Shown: positions 9,563 through 20,240, numbered from the stretch's first letter. The stretch is 28,845 nucleotides of DNA from Phallusia fumigata (GCA_008931825.1 QXVZ01003929.1:1-28845), one strand, 5' to 3'. Program-made: numbers and translations. The notes: generated by a model not told the origin, from the letters alone.

Positions 9563-10360
9563 TTGTAGTTTGAATTCGAGATATGGAACATTCGCTTCCA
9601 AACAGGCCTTACGAAATCATCCAACTCGGCACAAGTAATACAACCCATTTGACTACTTTTTCCGAATTTTTTGCCGACACTTGAGCGAGGGCCTAAAATT
9701 AACCAATTCACCCAACACAGAAAAGGTGTAGAAGATACTGGCCCGGTAAACATGTTGTTTGGGTTGAGTTTATTTCGTTTGTTGAAGATAACGTGGCGAC
9801 ACATCAGAACAAAGCAATCTCCAATATATCTGCGCAAGTTTGGAACAATAAGAAGCACATAAAAGTGAAAAGCACAACTGGTAACAGCACCGTTGTCAAA
9901 AATAATTACGTAGCGGGAACTCGCATTGAGGGGAAAGTTTTGCGCATAGATAGATCAAGACTGTGTGGAAACGTTTGTGGAACCAGTCAGGGGGAGATTT
10001 AAAAACCACTTCTTGACGATGAAATAAATGACAGCTTACTATATATAACCCTCCAGTGGGACAACCGGATATAACGCGACGCGAGCAAGTCTGTGGGGGG
10101 CATGACGTAATTCAAGAACCCCTTTTGGCCGTCAAGCACTGTTGCTCGTGCAACAATTGAGGACTACCTCCTCAGAAACAGAAACGTTTTCTATCGTTTT
10201 CTTGGTACGATTATCGCATCTTATTGTCAATTCCGAATTGCTTTTTGCTACAACTTTATACGCGTAACATTTTGGCAACCACATCCATTTGATTCGCAAC
10301 GTTGGGCTAAAACAAACCCAATATTAAGGTCGGACCCCATTAAAATAGCCTGACAACGCG
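9563..10360. repeat. Spacer block whose near-identical copy sits at 12389-13186
   Basis: Equal-length, indel-free match to 12389-13186 at an offset of 2826. I found three substitutions in 798 positions (9667, 9669 and 9725). Flanking sequence here continues smoothly with no N, so this is probably the native location. Confidence 0.9.
9739..10002 (+). CDS. Possible terminal exon, unrecognised
   Basis: An acceptor-like cccaacacag (ending 9720) and an open frame running to TAA at 10000-10002 give a tail of about 90 residues including WPGKHVVWVEFISFVEDNV and YVAGTRIEGKVLRIDRSRLC. AATAAA follows at 10023-10028. No family recognised. The frame has no ATG at its start here, but the allelic copy at 12550 does (one base change, AGG to ATG). 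Two other frames across the same bases also stay open for 60 residues or more, so coding status is uncertain. Confidence 0.3.
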   Translation, partial: WPGKHVVWVEFISFVEDNVATHQNKAISNISAQVWNNKKHIKVKSTTGNSTVVKNNYVAGTRIEGKVLRIDRSRLCGNVCGTSQGEI

Positions 10361-11040
10361 TATCACACTTGACAGCAGCCATCTAATGCCTGGTAGCTTG
10401 AGCATCAAAACGTTACCTGCTCGGCGGTTTCATAGGCGAGCAATGGGGCTGCTTTAATTATCTTAACAGTGTTTTATAACCGCTTAACGCTGGCTAAAGT
10501 TTCTATTAGTGGTGTAAATAAAAGCATACACAGGCATTAAAAGTTCCTCAAACAAAAGTTCCTATGGTAGGCCTTTCGCAACGAGGAATCTGATACGCAC
10601 AATTCAATACGTACCGTGCGGTGATTCTTAGTGTGACAATTGGGATTCTGAAATGTTAACCTAGCTCCGTGGTCCATTTGCAAACTGCTTTATAGTCCAC
10701 TGATTGAAAAACACTGGTGTATAGTGTATATGGGAAAATACGCAAACACATAGAAAACTGGCCGTCGAACTTACTGACGTAAACCGTTTTAAATTACGTC
10801 ATGAAGTATTTTGTTACCGGAACAGCTGAGACCGATCCGATGACTACCAACGTGGTGTAAAACAGCCAACACGCCACAAGAATATGAAACCTGGGTCAAG
10901 CAGTCACGTGCAGCAGCCCAATTTAAACGAAACTCGTCGTTACTCTGGAAGCACTAGAAATATGAACGTCTCAGTGTGGTAAGTGTGGGTCTATAAAGCA
11001 GGTACCTGGCGAAGGCGTAGATTAAACTGTTGCAGGTTTT
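10361..11040. other. No gene seen; possible hAT-type end near 10713
   Basis: The right part, 10655-10713, reads on the minus strand CAGTGTTTTTCAATCAGTGG, a typical hAT MITE terminus with a GTGG-rich subterminal segment. A matching left end with an 8-bp duplication was not found (a cagtgtttt at 10467 has no matching flank). 10180-10390 is also related to 16400-16860. The rest, which should hold the promoter of paralog 2, has no clear motif. Confidence 0.35.
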
Positions 11041-11054
11041 AGTTGAAGACAAAC

Positions 11055-11292
11055 GTTATGTTTCGCTTTTGTTTCAACAAACTAGGATGTGTCCCAAAAT
11101 ATTGTGTGTTAGTCCAGACTTTAAGCCATGGTGTTGTTGAGAACAACGTTAAAATATGTTCCAGAAAGTATGATTCGCTTTTGTTTGAACTGATTATAAG
11201 GTTGTCCCAAAGTATTGTGGTTCGTAGCCGATTATTCCAAACTTAGGCCACGGTGGTATCTGGTGTGAACAAGGTTAAAATATGTTTCTAAA
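11055..11292. repeat. Tandem dimer, ~115-bp unit
   Basis: Two diverged adjacent units: the first from about 11056 (atgtttcgcttttgtttcaa) and the second from about 11169 (atgattcgcttttgtttgaa). Both continue with a form of tgtcccaaagtattgtg, then a form of ccaaacttaggccacggtgg, and end in aaggttaaaatatgtt. It lies ~275 bp upstream of the ATG of paralog 2 and has no counterpart upstream of paralog 1 that I can see. Confidence 0.75.
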
Positions 11293-11566
11293 AGTCAACC
11301 ACACAGCCACTATTATCTAGCTGTGCTACCGCTTTTTCTGTTTAAATAACAAGACTAATTCTAGTTTGTGGATTGTTAGTGGAAGCACGCGCACCGACGA
11401 AAAAGTTTACCAAATATTTGTAGACGTACTAGCGAAACAATTAAATGTTTTTATTCCTATTTTCAGGTTATTAAACCCCAAACCAAGTGTTTGTGTTTTA
11501 ACAATCAGTATCAGATATTTTATCTTTAAAACTAACGTTAAGAACAAATAACTAAATAGAATTAGA

Positions 11567-13864
11567 ATGACATCGGACCAGTTCGACGCTTGTCAAAAAA
11601 GGTTCCTTCTTGTGCCAGCTGATACCATGGGGGTCATTTCCGCTCGCGTTGAAAAACATACTTCACAAGAAGAAGGAAATGTTCCGCCAGGTGGCGTCGG
11701 TGGCCCAAATAGCGGTAAGGCCTCTTTGGTCGAATGGGCTGAGGCGCTCGACGCATATACAAACATAAAAAAAACTGATCGGTATTCGTTCTCGGGATCG
11801 TCCCGGGTTCGAACCCCACAAAAAAACAAAAAAAGCTGTTTGTAACTTCTTCTAAACACAGCTCCATAACTTCATTTTTCGCCTTAATGCTTTTGCTGGT
11901 GACTGATCATTTTAAAAGGTTTTCTTTCTTTGGGATTCGAACCCGGGACGATCCCTAAGACGAATCCCTATCAGGTTTTCAACGCGGGTTTATGGGTCGA
12001 CTACCTCAGTCGACCAATTAATCGACTTTCTTTCTCTTTTTACGGGGTATGAACCCGGAACGATCCGGAGTACGAGTCCTGAACAGGTTTTTTATGCCCG
12101 TATATGGGTCGAGCGCCGTGAGCACGTCGCGGTAGCTATCTAGTGCTCCCAAGCGGATAGAACTTGGCCCAAACGACGGTCACGCAAACACAGTATTTGT
12201 TGCACCCCTTGACATTTAAGCAACATTTCTTGTACAATTCCCAATTTAAAAAAACCAAAAAAAAACCTTGGATTTGAAAAGCCACACCAGGGACATCTAA
12301 ATTAGTTTGAAATATACTATCCTTGCAGGCAAAGGTGAAATTGTAAACAATAAACAAAACAATTTGTTTTTTGACAGAAACAGTTTGNTTGTAGTTTGAA
12401 TTCGAGATATGGAACATTCGCTTCCAAACAGGCCTTACGAAATCATCCAACTCGGCACAAGTAATACAACCCATTTGACTACTTTTTCCGAAATATTTGC
12501 CGACACTTGAGCGAGGGCCTAAAATTAACCAATTCACCCAACACAGAAAATGTGTAGAAGATACTGGCCCGGTAAACATGTTGTTTGGGTTGAGTTTATT
12601 TCGTTTGTTGAAGATAACGTGGCGACACATCAGAACAAAGCAATCTCCAATATATCTGCGCAAGTTTGGAACAATAAGAAGCACATAAAAGTGAAAAGCA
12701 CAACTGGTAACAGCACCGTTGTCAAAAATAATTACGTAGCGGGAACTCGCATTGAGGGGAAAGTTTTGCGCATAGATAGATCAAGACTGTGTGGAAACGT
12801 TTGTGGAACCAGTCAGGGGGAGATTTAAAAACCACTTCTTGACGATGAAATAAATGACAGCTTACTATATATAACCCTCCAGTGGGACAACCGGATATAA
12901 CGCGACGCGAGCAAGTCTGTGGGGGGCATGACGTAATTCAAGAACCCCTTTTGGCCGTCAAGCACTGTTGCTCGTGCAACAATTGAGGACTACCTCCTCA
13001 GAAACAGAAACGTTTTCTATCGTTTTCTTGGTACGATTATCGCATCTTATTGTCAATTCCGAATTGCTTTTTGCTACAACTTTATACGCGTAACATTTTG
13101 GCAACCACATCCATTTGATTCGCAACGTTGGGCTAAAACAAACCCAATATTAAGGTCGGACCCCATTAAAATAGCCTGACAACGCGNTTGACAGAAACAG
13201 TTTGCGAGGTCACTCTGTGCAACTACAGTCTTTTTAGCCGCCGTGTTTTTTCACAAGAAGTTTCCAAGTGAGTACAATATTGCTGGTACAAAAAACTCCT
13301 GGTTGTGCCAAGCTGCTAACGGTCCAGATTCTCATGAATTTGTGGTCCCGTGTTTAAAAACAAATATACCAGGGTTGTTTGTTTAAAGCGGTGTTTCCTA
13401 ATCTGGGGTTATTATCCGCAAAGGTGTAATTTAGCATTTTTGAGGGGGTGATTAGATTATCGTTTTTTGCTTCCGCCGCACATTTTTTTTAAACTTTGTA
13501 GAGTTTAGAGTCTAGTGTCCGTTCGGTTGTCGTTGTGTTTTAACATCTTTACGGTACAATTGCGTTGTCTAGTGACAACAATCACTTGCAGTGCAGTCTA
13601 AGTTAAGCCAAAACTAAGGGGTAGTTGAACTCCATTGGGTTCTTCTCAGGGGTAACGACATAATAAAAGGGTCAAGAATCACTTTACCCCTTTGGGATTT
13701 TTTTGACTTGGGTGCTTTTTAACCTGTATGCTTTGACTACAAAATTACCACAAGTTTGTAATGCACATTTTTATTCCAGTCCGCCAGAGGAGTTGGAAAA
13801 CTACGTCATGTTTGAAGCTTTTCGCAAAAAGGATTCGTTTCCAGCAGACTCGCCAAGACCTTAA
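11567..13864 (+). CDS. Unrecognised small protein, paralog 2 of the tandem pair (3 exons)
   Basis: Exons 11567-11714, 13195-13267 and 13780-13864 join in the same phases as paralog 1 into a ~102-residue protein. Sites: agcg|GTAAGG, ttgacag|AAAC, aa|GTGAGT, ttccag|TCCG. It shares FL.VPADTMGVISARV, PPGGVG, CNY.LF.RRVFS.E.S and LENY.M.EAF with paralog 1. The C-terminus differs (KKDSFPADSPRP here). The reading frame is intact: the 798-bp block between the N characters is in intron 1 and, if it is an artefact, the real intron is ~800 bp shorter. Intron 1 holds three SINE copies; intron 2 holds a decayed hAT-like element. No function can be assigned; the pair probably arose by unequal crossing over (inference). 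Confidence 0.75.
11721..11830 (+). repeat. tRNA-Leu-like SINE, copy 2
   Basis: Begins six bases after the exon 1 donor of paralog 2. A-box tttggtcgaatgggctgagg, gctcgacgcatatac, an inserted acataaaaaaaactgatcgg, then ctcgggatcgtcccgggttc, the B box and an A-rich tail. The most complete copy in the window. Confidence 0.8.
11933..12022 (-). repeat. tRNA-Leu-like SINE, copy 3
   Basis: Minus-strand orientation: ttggtcgactgaggtagtcg, acccataaaccc, then gggatcgtcccgggttcg. The A box is mutated relative to copy 2. Lies head to tail with copy 4. Confidence 0.75.
12040..12125 (-). repeat. tRNA-Leu-like SINE, copy 4
   Basis: Minus strand: ctcacggcgctcgacccata, a cataaaaaacctg segment, ggatcgttccgggttcatac. 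Followed (plus-strand sense) by cgcggtagctatctagtgct, which is also present in paralog 1 intron 1 after its decayed SINE. Confidence 0.7.
12388..13187. other. Probable misplaced allelic contig (assembly artefact)
   Basis: An N at 12388 and an N at 13187 bracket 798 bases nearly identical to 9563-10360. The 17 bases before the left N (12371-12387, ttgacagaaacagtttg) are exactly those after the right N (13188-13204), as expected if the two flanking contigs really overlap and the block was placed in a false gap. Removing it restores the intron-exon junction of paralog 2 exon 2. Confidence 0.88.
13389..13690. mobile_element. Degenerate hAT-like non-autonomous element
   Basis: Left end cggtgtttcctaatctgggg follows gtttaaag (13381-13388). 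The right side on the minus strand reads AGTGATTCTTGACCC. These are decayed hAT-type termini, but no matching 8-bp duplication is present on the right, so the exact right boundary is uncertain. It lies in intron 2 of paralog 2. Confidence 0.45.
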
Positions 13865-15050
13865 ACACTACGAGTGACTTGAATTTAAAATTGTACATAT
13901 ATATATGTATACTGGACATGTGTATTTATGCGCTGAAATATATTACGCAGACACGTAAACGTGTCAGTCCGCATCAACAGTGCTTAACTCTTCAACGTTT
14001 TTTTTTCGATATTTGAGCGTATTGTGATGTATATAATAATCTTGTTTGAAAAAGACCCCAGATAAGTTGTCTTTAAAATGTAAGTTGGGTCTTAAGTTGA
14101 GTAAAAAATCTGGGACTGGAGTTTTTTTAAGTTAGAAAGTAAAGATTGTTGTTTTTTTGTGAAATTATTTGTGGTCCGATTTCGTATTCTCGCCATAAAA
14201 TAACAAAACTGCGTCTAAGATATACAGAATCGCTTGAATCACTTGGGTCGTTTGGTACAATCAATCACTAGGTCCATCTTTATACAGCTTAGAGCAAGTT
14301 TTTATTGCTTGATAAAACTCACTTGGTGCATCTTTACATCGCCTTTCACCTGCAAGTTTGTCGCGGAACTTCAGGACCAAAATAAATAATGCCTTAAGCA
14401 TGTTTTGCGCCATTCACTCTTGCAATAAAGTTTCAGCCAATACAGACGTTGTTTCAAAAAAACAATTGATTTATTTGCAAAACATACAGCAGACTACAAA
14501 AATTTTAATTTAGAAAAAGCGCTGGTCAAAACAGCAAGTGCGGAGATGAGTGGAATACTGCAATCGGCAATGACAGAATTGCAGAAGTCCGGTTGAAAAT
14601 ACGGTGACAAAACTTAAGCAAAAATACAGACCACATTTGAACAGCAAAAATTTCGTTGGCACCATACGACGTTTGAGAGCGTGGTTTATTTAACAGCCAT
14701 TGCTTCTATTATGACAATAAGAGCAGACGCATTATAAGGCACTTACAAAATATTATGCGCAGAATTTTCTAGGACCATGCGTAAAAACCAAGGCGACGAT
14801 GCAGATATACAAATAGAATTCGTCCAATTGTCGGTCAGGATGGGGCGTGATAAACAAGCAAGCAGAAATAACCTGGTTCCCCATGCCTAAAACTTCAATG
14901 TAGCCCATCCTCGGTAACAACGGATCGGTGTAATATTTCATAACAGCCCGGAACAGAAATATAATGCCCAATTCAGGGTTTTAAGTGGTCCCAAGTTAGA
15001 TGCAAGCCAGTACTTGTGTGTAAAACATTTTCTATGTTTCAACAAACGCT
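13865..15050. other. No supportable gene
   Basis: AT-rich sequence after paralog 2 with no AATAAA close to its stop (gaatttaaaattgtac only). The minus-strand frame at 14753-14971 has a hydrophobic composition, but I see no splice context or homology for it. Confidence 0.35.
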
Positions 15051-15054
15051 CCTG

Positions 15055-15359
15055 TCATCATCAGTAATGATTCAAAAAAAACAGAAGCTTGTAAGCCTCC
15101 GTCGTCCCGACGCCGCAAGGTGCGTTCCACAATTAGGTTCGGCCGCTCATATACGACTCATGCCGAAGACGAAAGCGATAATGTTCGAACACCACATAGT
15201 TGTGAATCCATTGTTTTGTGTGTGCGTGCTCCGTCTCTGACGTCGAAAGATCGCTACACAAAAGGAACAGCGTCAGTTCGAGGGGAATTTCGTGGAAGTA
15301 AATTGTCTACTAAATGCAGCAAGGTTATCAAAGCAACCCAGACAAAGCAAAGTGCTTAA
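15055..15359 (+). CDS. Candidate terminal exon, unrecognised Ser/Arg/Lys-rich tail
   Basis: A long frame without an ATG, plausibly entered at the acceptor tcatcatcag (ending near 15063), runs to TAA at 15357-15359. It encodes about 98 residues, including KPPSSRRRKVRSTIRFGRSY and ASVRGEFRGSKLSTKCSKVI. It is more GC- and CpG-rich than its surroundings. AATAAA at 15477-15482 could end the transcript. A competing frame, 15245-15486, overlaps it and also looks protein-like; one of them must be chance. No domain recognised. Confidence 0.33.
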
Positions 15360-15486
15360 TGCTCACGTCTCTTTCGGCGCGTTGATAACTTTTCTTTCGT
15401 ATGCGTCGATGCCAACTTTGATTTCCACTCGACTTTCAACATCAAGCCCAATCAAGGAAGCTGCGACATATCAAGGAATAAAGTAA

Positions 15487-16923
15487 AAAACGGAGGATAA
15501 ATCCAGATTTTACCGACTTTACGCAGAAACATAAAGCAGTGACGTCATTAACATTTTAAATAACTGGCACGCTGCGTTCAAAAATTTGTCACACCGTGAG
15601 ATACTACTTGATTTGGGTGTAGCATTTTAGTAAAATGTTATTTACAAACCAAGGGATGAGCAGAAACTGTTTTTTTTTTGTTTAAATCAAGGTTTAAACA
15701 AAAGTTGGCGGGTTGTATGTAATGGGATAAATTTAATCACGGGAAGTTGGTATTACTTAGAATAGCAACTATTTTTTATCGTTTTCTAATTATTTAAGTG
15801 CCATGCGAAGTTTCTAAAAGATTCCAGCAACGTTCTTACCTTTCCCACGAAAAATGCTGCCAATCTGGCTTTCCATCGCAAAATACAACTGTCTTTGCTA
15901 GTTTGAGTTTAAGTTGTTGCTGTTTTGCCGTAAAACAATTCACATTTCCTTTGAATCAAACTGGAATGAATGTTATCGCAACAAACACGAATGCAACAAA
16001 TAAGTGCCTACTTTGATGTCTGCAAAGAAAAGCATTTGATTACAGAAACAACGCAACTGTTATTTTTGTTTGAGAAAGGCACTTAGGCCTTAAACACATG
16101 AAACTGCACAACGATTACAAATACGAGCTTATTTTAAAGTTTATTCTATTTTGACCTTTACCCGCACTTCGCCTCAGCTAAACCTAAAGTGATTTCATCG
16201 CAACACTTCTGTTCAAACAAAACTGACACACACGTTATAAAGCGACGCGCGTTTTTCGTTCGTCTGCAGTGCGAAGTGATGTAATTCCGTAAGCTATGGG
16301 GGAATTCTCTTTCAGACATTTGCTGCAACAGACATTGCCGCTGGCGCAACAGGTTTGCAAACGTGAGTGAAGGTTAATGATTAACAAGTGCCAATGTTTT
16401 GAGAAGGTTTTCTTCATTTTTTGTCTATTTTTGCAATTCCAAATTGCTTTTGCTATGACGTCATATGTAATGCATTTACGCAACTTTATTCATTTTAGAG
16501 CAGAAGCAAAATTTTACCTTTGTTCGACTTTGTACCTGTAAAACGCTAGTAAAATCGTTGTAGCTGCAGCGCGTTCAACCTTGATCAGCAATTGTGCCAT
16601 CACTTTTTTGCGCCTCATAATATCTCAACGTAGCCCAGCTTATTCCGACTTGATGCTTCGAATTTTCCCCTCAAAACATTTCAGCGCTTTATGTTGTCTC
16701 TATGGCTGATTACATAAGGTTTGCTAAAAAAATCGCTTTCGTGCAATACACCAATACCTCCTAATAGTCTTCAGAGAATCCGAAATGTAAACTAGAACCG
16801 TCGGTGCATGAAATAGCCTGCCAACGTAAATAACATTTCACAGCGGCTAGTCAATTTAGAACGACTTTCACCCCATCATCCGTAGCACCAAAAGATGATG
16901 CAAGATTTCTAGGCAGGTAGGCG
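15487..16923. repeat. Spacer with segments related to 10180-10390
   Basis: No gene. Two blocks resemble the 10.2 kb spacer: 16421-16490 (ttttgtc...ttgcaattccaaattgctttttg type) matches 10220-10270, and 16808-16860 (gaaatagcctgccaacg...cagcggctagt) matches 10340-10390. Order and orientation are kept, with extra bases in between, implying an old segmental duplication. Confidence 0.5.
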
Positions 16924-17438
16924 TTGCCAAGCCACAAGTCACCACACAATCATGGACTGACACGTGTCGTTCCCGCTGCTGCTGTCACCACCGTTAGGGG
17001 ATTACCCACTAGTCTACCCTCTGCTGTCTGCTGCGTTGCGGCATTGGCCGATCACATGAGCTCTGACGTCAGCAGTGTCTTGAGTGTGACACGTGCTGAG
17101 GTTGTTTGGTTTGTGAAGAGTGCGCGCAATTAGATAGGATTTATTTTCACTAATATTGGTTCAATTTGCGACGCCCTTGCTTACGAGTTTCTAGTCATAC
17201 AGTTTGGGCAAAATATATTTGTTGGGTTACGGGTGTTTTTGTAAACAAACAATTTAATAATTTAATGTTTTGCAGAATTGTGCGTCACCTCATCGTATGT
17301 GGCAACATAAACGAAGACAATGAAATATGGCATATGGGCAAGATTCAGACGAAACTTAAAGGGACTGTCAACAACCGTATACGTACAGGAAATCTTTGTG
17401 TAATTTCAGTTCCTCTTTTCAGTGACACGCCCACATAA
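16924..17438 (+). other. Two weak coding candidates
   Basis: 16924-17133 is an open frame in a GC-rich patch (residues include AALADHMSSDVSSVLSVTRA). 17275-17438 follows the acceptor tgttttgcag and includes NINEDNEIWHMGKIQTKLKG. Neither shows a domain, neither has a poly(A) signal close by, and the link between them is not established. Confidence 0.2.
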
Positions 17439-20240
17439 CGCCCCTTTACGTGCTACAAGATTCCTCACGGTTTGAACTGAGTTGTCCGACACACAAATCT
17501 CCCCACCGAAAGCTTTGCTATTTGCCGTGGCAGTCGGAAGATATTTTTTCACATTTTGAAATGTTGAATCGACTGACGAATCACCTTAGAGCATCCGAAA
17601 GTGACCATGATGCTGCACATATGATGCTGCACACAGCAATTGTAAATAAACACTTTATAGTGTATATACAGCGCGTTCAAACTCGATCCAACAACTGGTA
17701 ACTAACTTTGTGTGGCTTTGTTTTCCTTTACCAAGCGCTAGAAACTAAAACCAACTCAACATCTCTGTTAAATAATGGCTTCTACCGAGCTTTTTGTAAA
17801 CTTCATCTAATGAGCAAAATCATCAGTGTCTCTACAAAAATACAAATTGCATTTGAAATCCTTACAACAATAATGCGTAGCAACCTCGTCTTGACACATC
17901 ACGCCTGCAGCCTTGCCGATCTGCTGAAGGCGTGAGAAAAGAATCCACACCTATGTAATCTCCCCAAATGCCCGATTTGAAAAAAGAGCTGATAGGTTGT
18001 TCCGCCTACAAAACGCCTCCGCGTAGAAAGGGAATTTTCCATCCACGCAGTCCACCATACACATTCACGCTTCTTACACGCTTTTAAACCAATATTTGGC
18101 CTTTCACTGATCCCGTCACGCGAATACAAATTACTTTTGTACCTTATTTCTGCAATTTTTGTCGCTATGGGAATGCGTGACCAATAAATAATATGTATGT
18201 ATGTATGTAAACCTCTACGCTATATTTGTTCTGGTAGTGCACCAAATACAACGTATTTGCAACGTTCGACTTTCTTGTTTTAGCATAGTGTTCTACACTT
18301 TGTAATGTACAACGAAACTTTTTGTGCATTATACTTTTAAGTTAGGGAAACTAATAACATTACAAACAGAAGAAAGGGTATGCTATGTTTCCAGCACTTT
18401 AACCAACTGTACCAGCGTTTTTTCATCAGCATACTCTTACCATTGCGTAGAGTACACGTTACAGCCTAACCTCAATAAACAAATGCATCAGTTTTTGTGC
18501 ACATTTTGAAATGTTGACTAACGAGTTAAGAAAGCGCATCTGGAATATACCGCTATGATGCTGCACACAGCAATTGTAAATAAACGTCTTCAGAAAATAT
18601 GTTTAATGATTTCAAGCAAGCTGACTGTATACTTCATCTGATGAGCAAATCATCCCTGTGACTGCATTTAAAATCCTCGAAACAAAATAACATTAGAATG
18701 TTGGATAGATCCAAAGTGCAAATGTATTTTGCAAAACTATTTCAGTATCAGAAGACTCATGACCTCGCTTAACGCACATATCGCCTACAGCTATAATCCC
18801 TGCGGCCCTTTAAAAATATGAAACACAGAGCCATGCAAAAGGCGCCAATCTCTCAAGAAGGATTTTGTTGTGCCCCGCCTACAAAACGCCCCACGCGTAG
18901 CAGTTAAAATTTTCCATTCACGCTCCCAACCAATGACGCACGCGCCCTGAGGATGCCGCAAACCTTTTTCCGCACTACTCTTAATTATGGCGTAAATCCA
19001 GAGCGCTTTATTCACGGAGCACCACGAAGCAGGATTTCAGTCTAGCATCGAATGCAGATGCAAACTCTGCAATTGTTTTTTTAGCATTGTGTATGTGCAA
19101 CGCTTTGTTGGTTGTAGTTGACAGATTGTGCAAAGGAATGATTCAATACGTTTTAATACACGTGGTTGGAGCACAATGCATGATTTGCAAAGCTTTTGCA
19201 AAGGTTTATATTATCTGAACATGATAGGTTAAGGTTATTATTAAGTATGAAAAATATTGCATCTTAACCATATTTATTTACACAAAACGAGTAATTGTAA
19301 ATTTGTAAAGCGCCATTTGTAACCATTCTCATTATACACTCCAATTGCAAACGTCCAGTACAACTGCTTCTTGTTGTACCGGACCGACTTCCTGACCAGT
19401 GGAGACGCACCCGCAACACGCCCCCTCACGTGTTCCAAAATTTTCCACAGCCTAAAATCGCTTCGCTTCGTTAAACCTTGATTCAACCACAACGATTTGC
19501 CGTTCGCTGCAAAGTGCTGTCTCTGGCAAAGTGGAAAATTCCATTCAGCCAAACTGAGTAATCACCCGTCTGTCTCGGACACACGGTAACCCTAGCAACA
19601 TGGTAAACAAAGCAACAAGGTAACCCTAGCAACGTGGAAATTGCAACACCACGAGGTGTGGTTGTGACAGAACATAGAAACGCGGCAACTGGAAGTCTAC
19701 ACCGTACAGGGCTTTGTTTACACACGGAAGGGTATGAATAGAATATGTACTACACTTTGTGGGTTGTAAGTGGCAAATTATGCCAAATAATGATCGCATA
19801 CGCTTTAAAATACCCAGTAGGAACGAAATGCATTTCACGTTAAATGAGTTACAAGTAATATTGACACGATGGGTTAAGTTTAATAATTGGCAGAAAAGGG
19901 TGTACTCTTACGACACGATATTACGAAAATCGAATAATAGTAAACTTATATGAAACTATAGGCGCTCTTTGTAGCGATTTAAATCATGTTTTGGCCCTAA
20001 TATGGTTTTCGTCATGCTAGATGGTCGCCATTATGAGTGGAGACACACCTACAACACGCCCCTCACGTGATTGGCCGTTTAAATCGCTTCACTTCGTCAA
20101 AGTGGAAGAGTGGAAAATTCCATTTGGGCGAACTGAAAATCCTATGTCTGTGTCCGCTCCGAGGTACAACGTCCACACTGCGCAGGGTTTCACTGCTGTT
20201 TACAAACAAAAGGGTCTTCCACAATTGTAACAGGGTGTAT
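17422..20240. repeat. Diverged tandem repeat region (units ~0.6-0.9 kb)
   Basis: Unit A from about 17530 and unit B from about 18480 share, in the same order, cacattttgaaatgttga, then atgatgctgcacacagcaat (17621 and 18555), cttcatctgatgagcaa, cgcctacaaaacgcc (18003 and 18876) and a ttgttttagcat segment near 18278 and 19077. A second motif set, gtggagacacacc..caacacgcccctcacgtg, recurs at 19399 and 20037 with a weaker form at 17422, each followed by a tggaaaattccatt-type string. E-box CACGTG, CCAAT/ATTGG and GGAAAATTCC-like sites recur. No gene seen inside. Confidence 0.7.
18193..18208. repeat. Microsatellite (atgt)4
   Basis: Four perfect tetranucleotide repeats. Confidence 0.9.

Noticed and set aside
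9526..9858. 110-codon minus-strand frame
   Set aside because: It lies antisense to the spacer candidate exon, overlaps several other open frames, and has no splice or poly(A) context.
10467..10713. Complete hAT MITE with CAGTG ends
   Set aside because: The right end is convincing, but the left cagtg has no extended inverted match and the flanks lack an 8-bp duplication.
12136..12684. 182-codon minus-strand frame, one of the longest in the window
   Set aside because: It runs through the N at 12388 and joins two contigs that probably do not belong together; the left half lies over intronic repeats.
14753..14971. Minus-strand frame with hydrophobic stretches
   Set aside because: No acceptor or donor arrangement, no neighbour exon and no recognisable motif; likely chance.
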